Shown here: piece by piece, positions 63,146 to 64,000 of the stretch | How the letters are laid out: each line of letters opens with the position of its first letter | Position numbering within the stretch: position 1 is the stretch's first letter | Translations under genes and position numbers: made by a program | Notes under the pieces: generated by a model | What the model saw: the letters and a program-made list of their open reading frames with translations, nothing else | Told to the model about the DNA's origin: nothing | Databases searched by the model: none | Origin: Bacillota bacterium | Lineage (GTDB): Bacteria > Bacillota > TC1 | Assembly: GCA_028683955.1 (NCBI GenBank) | Contig: JAQUGR010000002.1 | Coordinates: 124,001-188,000 of the forward strand | Direction: 5' to 3' | DNA: 64,000 bases

Positions 63146-63977
63146 CCATGAGGTTAAGGAAACTATAAGTGGAATTATCTCAGAAACAAGAGGTGAGAGA
63201 AAAAAAGAACTTCAGGCTTTTTACTACCTGGTAGGTAGTCTAGAAAAAGAAGATTTAATAGTTTTTGCAACAGAAAATATTTTAGTTGCCAAGAAAATAA
63301 TTATATTACTTCATGAATTCTTTAAAGGAAAATATTCATTTAAAGTTCAATATAGAGGAAGATTTAAAAAAGTTTTTTACATTGTAAATCTATACACAAG
63401 AGATATAAAATTTTTTGAATTAAAAAAGATAATAAAGAGAAAAGAAAAAAGTGCTTTTTTAAGAAGTACTTTTTTAGCAAGAGGTTCTATAACAGACCCC
63501 AAAAAAGGCTATCACCTTGAACTTAGATGCCCAAGTTTTGCTGCCTATATCCTCCTAGGAGATCTACTAAGTTCATTTGGTGTTGAAGCTAAAGGAATAA
63601 CAAGGAAAAATGTATTTTTTCTTTATTTAAAAGATGGAGAAATGATTAGTGATTTCTTGAAAATTATTGGAGCATATCATTTTATGTTCGCCTTTGAAGA
63701 AACTAGAGTTATTAAGGAAATTAAGAATATGGCGAATAGGCGCAATAATTGCGACTTAGCCAATTTAGATAAGACTATAAAAGCTGCGAATAAACAAGTT
63801 AAAATTATAAATAAAATTGGTATAGGTAATTTACCAGTAGGTTTGAGAGAGGTTGCATCCTTGCGATTGGAACATCCAGAATTATCACTCGCTGAGTTAG
63901 GTGAACTATGTTCTCCTCCATTAAAAAGAGCAGCAGTAAACTATAGACTCAAAAAAATAGAAAATTTAAAGAGGTGA
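63135..63977 (+). CDS. whiA: Sporulation/cell-division regulator WhiA
   Basis: DNA-binding protein with a LAGLIDADG-like N-terminal fold and C-terminal HTH. ATG 63135 is chosen (GGGAG nine bases upstream, family start MSFS); an ATG at 63126 is too close to the ribosome site. 280 residues: AFLRSTFLARGSITDPKKGYHLE near 112, RRNNCDLANLDKTIKAANKQ near 196 and HTH LSLAELGELCSPPLKRAAVNYRL at the end. In non-spore-formers it acts in division and chromosome segregation. Confidence 0.93.
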   Translation: MSFSHEVKETISGIISETRGERKKELQAFYYLVGSLEKEDLIVFATENILVAKKIIILLHEFFKGKYSFKVQYRGRFKKVFYIVNLYTRDIKFFELKKIIKRKEKSAFLRSTFLARGSITDPKKGYHLELRCPSFAAYILLGDLLSSFGVEAKGITRKNVFFLYLKDGEMISDFLKIIGAYHFMFAFEETRVIKEIKNMANRRNNCDLANLDKTIKAANKQVKIINKIGIGNLPVGLREVASLRLEHPELSLAELGELCSPPLKRAAVNYRLKKIENLKR

Positions 63978-63981
63978 ATCA

Positions 63982-64000
63982 ATGACTAAATGGATCGATG
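63982..64000 (+). CDS. Start of a further gene (truncated by window end)
   Basis: ATG at 63982 follows GAGGTGA, which overlaps the whiA stop, by five bases and opens with MTKWID. Too short to identify; coupled to whiA. Confidence 0.45.

Overview
The window is AT-rich chromosomal DNA from a low-GC Gram-positive anaerobe of the Firmicutes, most likely Clostridia or Tissierellia. This rests on strong AGGAGG-type ribosome sites, frequent TTG/GTG starts, a Bacillus-like mfd-rqcP-divIC-S1-tRNA-Met-tilS-ftsH backbone, oxygen-sensitive enzymes (2-oxoacid:ferredoxin oxidoreductase, a TudS-type desulfidase, formate-THF ligase) and a selenocysteine tRNA. The sporulation genes that sit in this backbone in Bacillus (spoVT, yabP, yabQ, spoIIE) are absent, which suggests a non-sporulating lineage.

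Layout. 1-4.4 kb: end of mfd, a membrane-anchored foldase, HU, rqcP, an amidohydrolase, divIC, an S1-domain protein and elongator tRNA-Met. 4.4-6.6 kb: a compact insertion with a 19-bp copy of the tRNA 3' end at its far side. It carries one AlbA_2/GHKL/winged-helix gene and four phased copies of a 63-bp repeat, and no integrase. 6.8-9 kb: small membrane protein, two-gene ABC exporter, small acidic protein. 9-15.5 kb: an oxyanion-type ABC importer (minus strand), a divergent HTH/binding-protein regulator, a structured leader resembling a molybdenum/tungsten cofactor riboswitch before a TauE/SafE permease, and a CLC-type fluoride exporter behind a clear fluoride riboswitch. 15.7-25.4 kb: HD protein, pyrophosphatase, ECF S-component plus TudS-like desulfidase, amino-acid permease, tilS, ftsH, ndk, fhs.

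25.4-33.8 kb: GH25 lysozyme, folE, rplM-rpsI, Nudix-HAD-aldolase behind a leader with mini-ORFs and a terminator, a large transglutaminase-like protein paired with a molybdopterin-binding-domain protein, and an unknown gene. 33.9-38.3 kb: a compact Gram-positive Tad/Flp pilus operon (tadZ, tadA, tadB, tadC, pilin, TadE-like). 38.3-43.9 kb: DUF951, ssb, carbonic anhydrase, korA-korB and two unknown small genes. 43.9-50.1 kb: selC overlapping the stop codon of a diacylglycerol-kinase-family gene, a P-type ATPase that has lost its catalytic aspartate, recQ (probable ATT start), and an ArsR-type regulator with a two-part permease under a long palindromic operator. 50.2-54.8 kb: a 1518-residue sortase-anchored surface protein. 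55-64 kb: EamA transporter, uvrA-uvrC, Cof-type HAD, PHP phosphatase, rapZ, whiA (without yvcK between them) and the first codons of one more gene.

Together the selenocysteine tRNA, the Mo/W-type importer with its regulator, the candidate cofactor riboswitch, a MoCF-domain protein and formate-THF ligase hint at a metabolism using Mo/W-cofactor enzymes and one-carbon units. No formate dehydrogenase lies in the window, so this is inference. The most unusual items are the tRNA-Met mini-element with helically phased repeats, the catalytically dead P-type ATPase, the TauE/SafE leader RNA, and regional strand-composition patches that ignore gene orientation.
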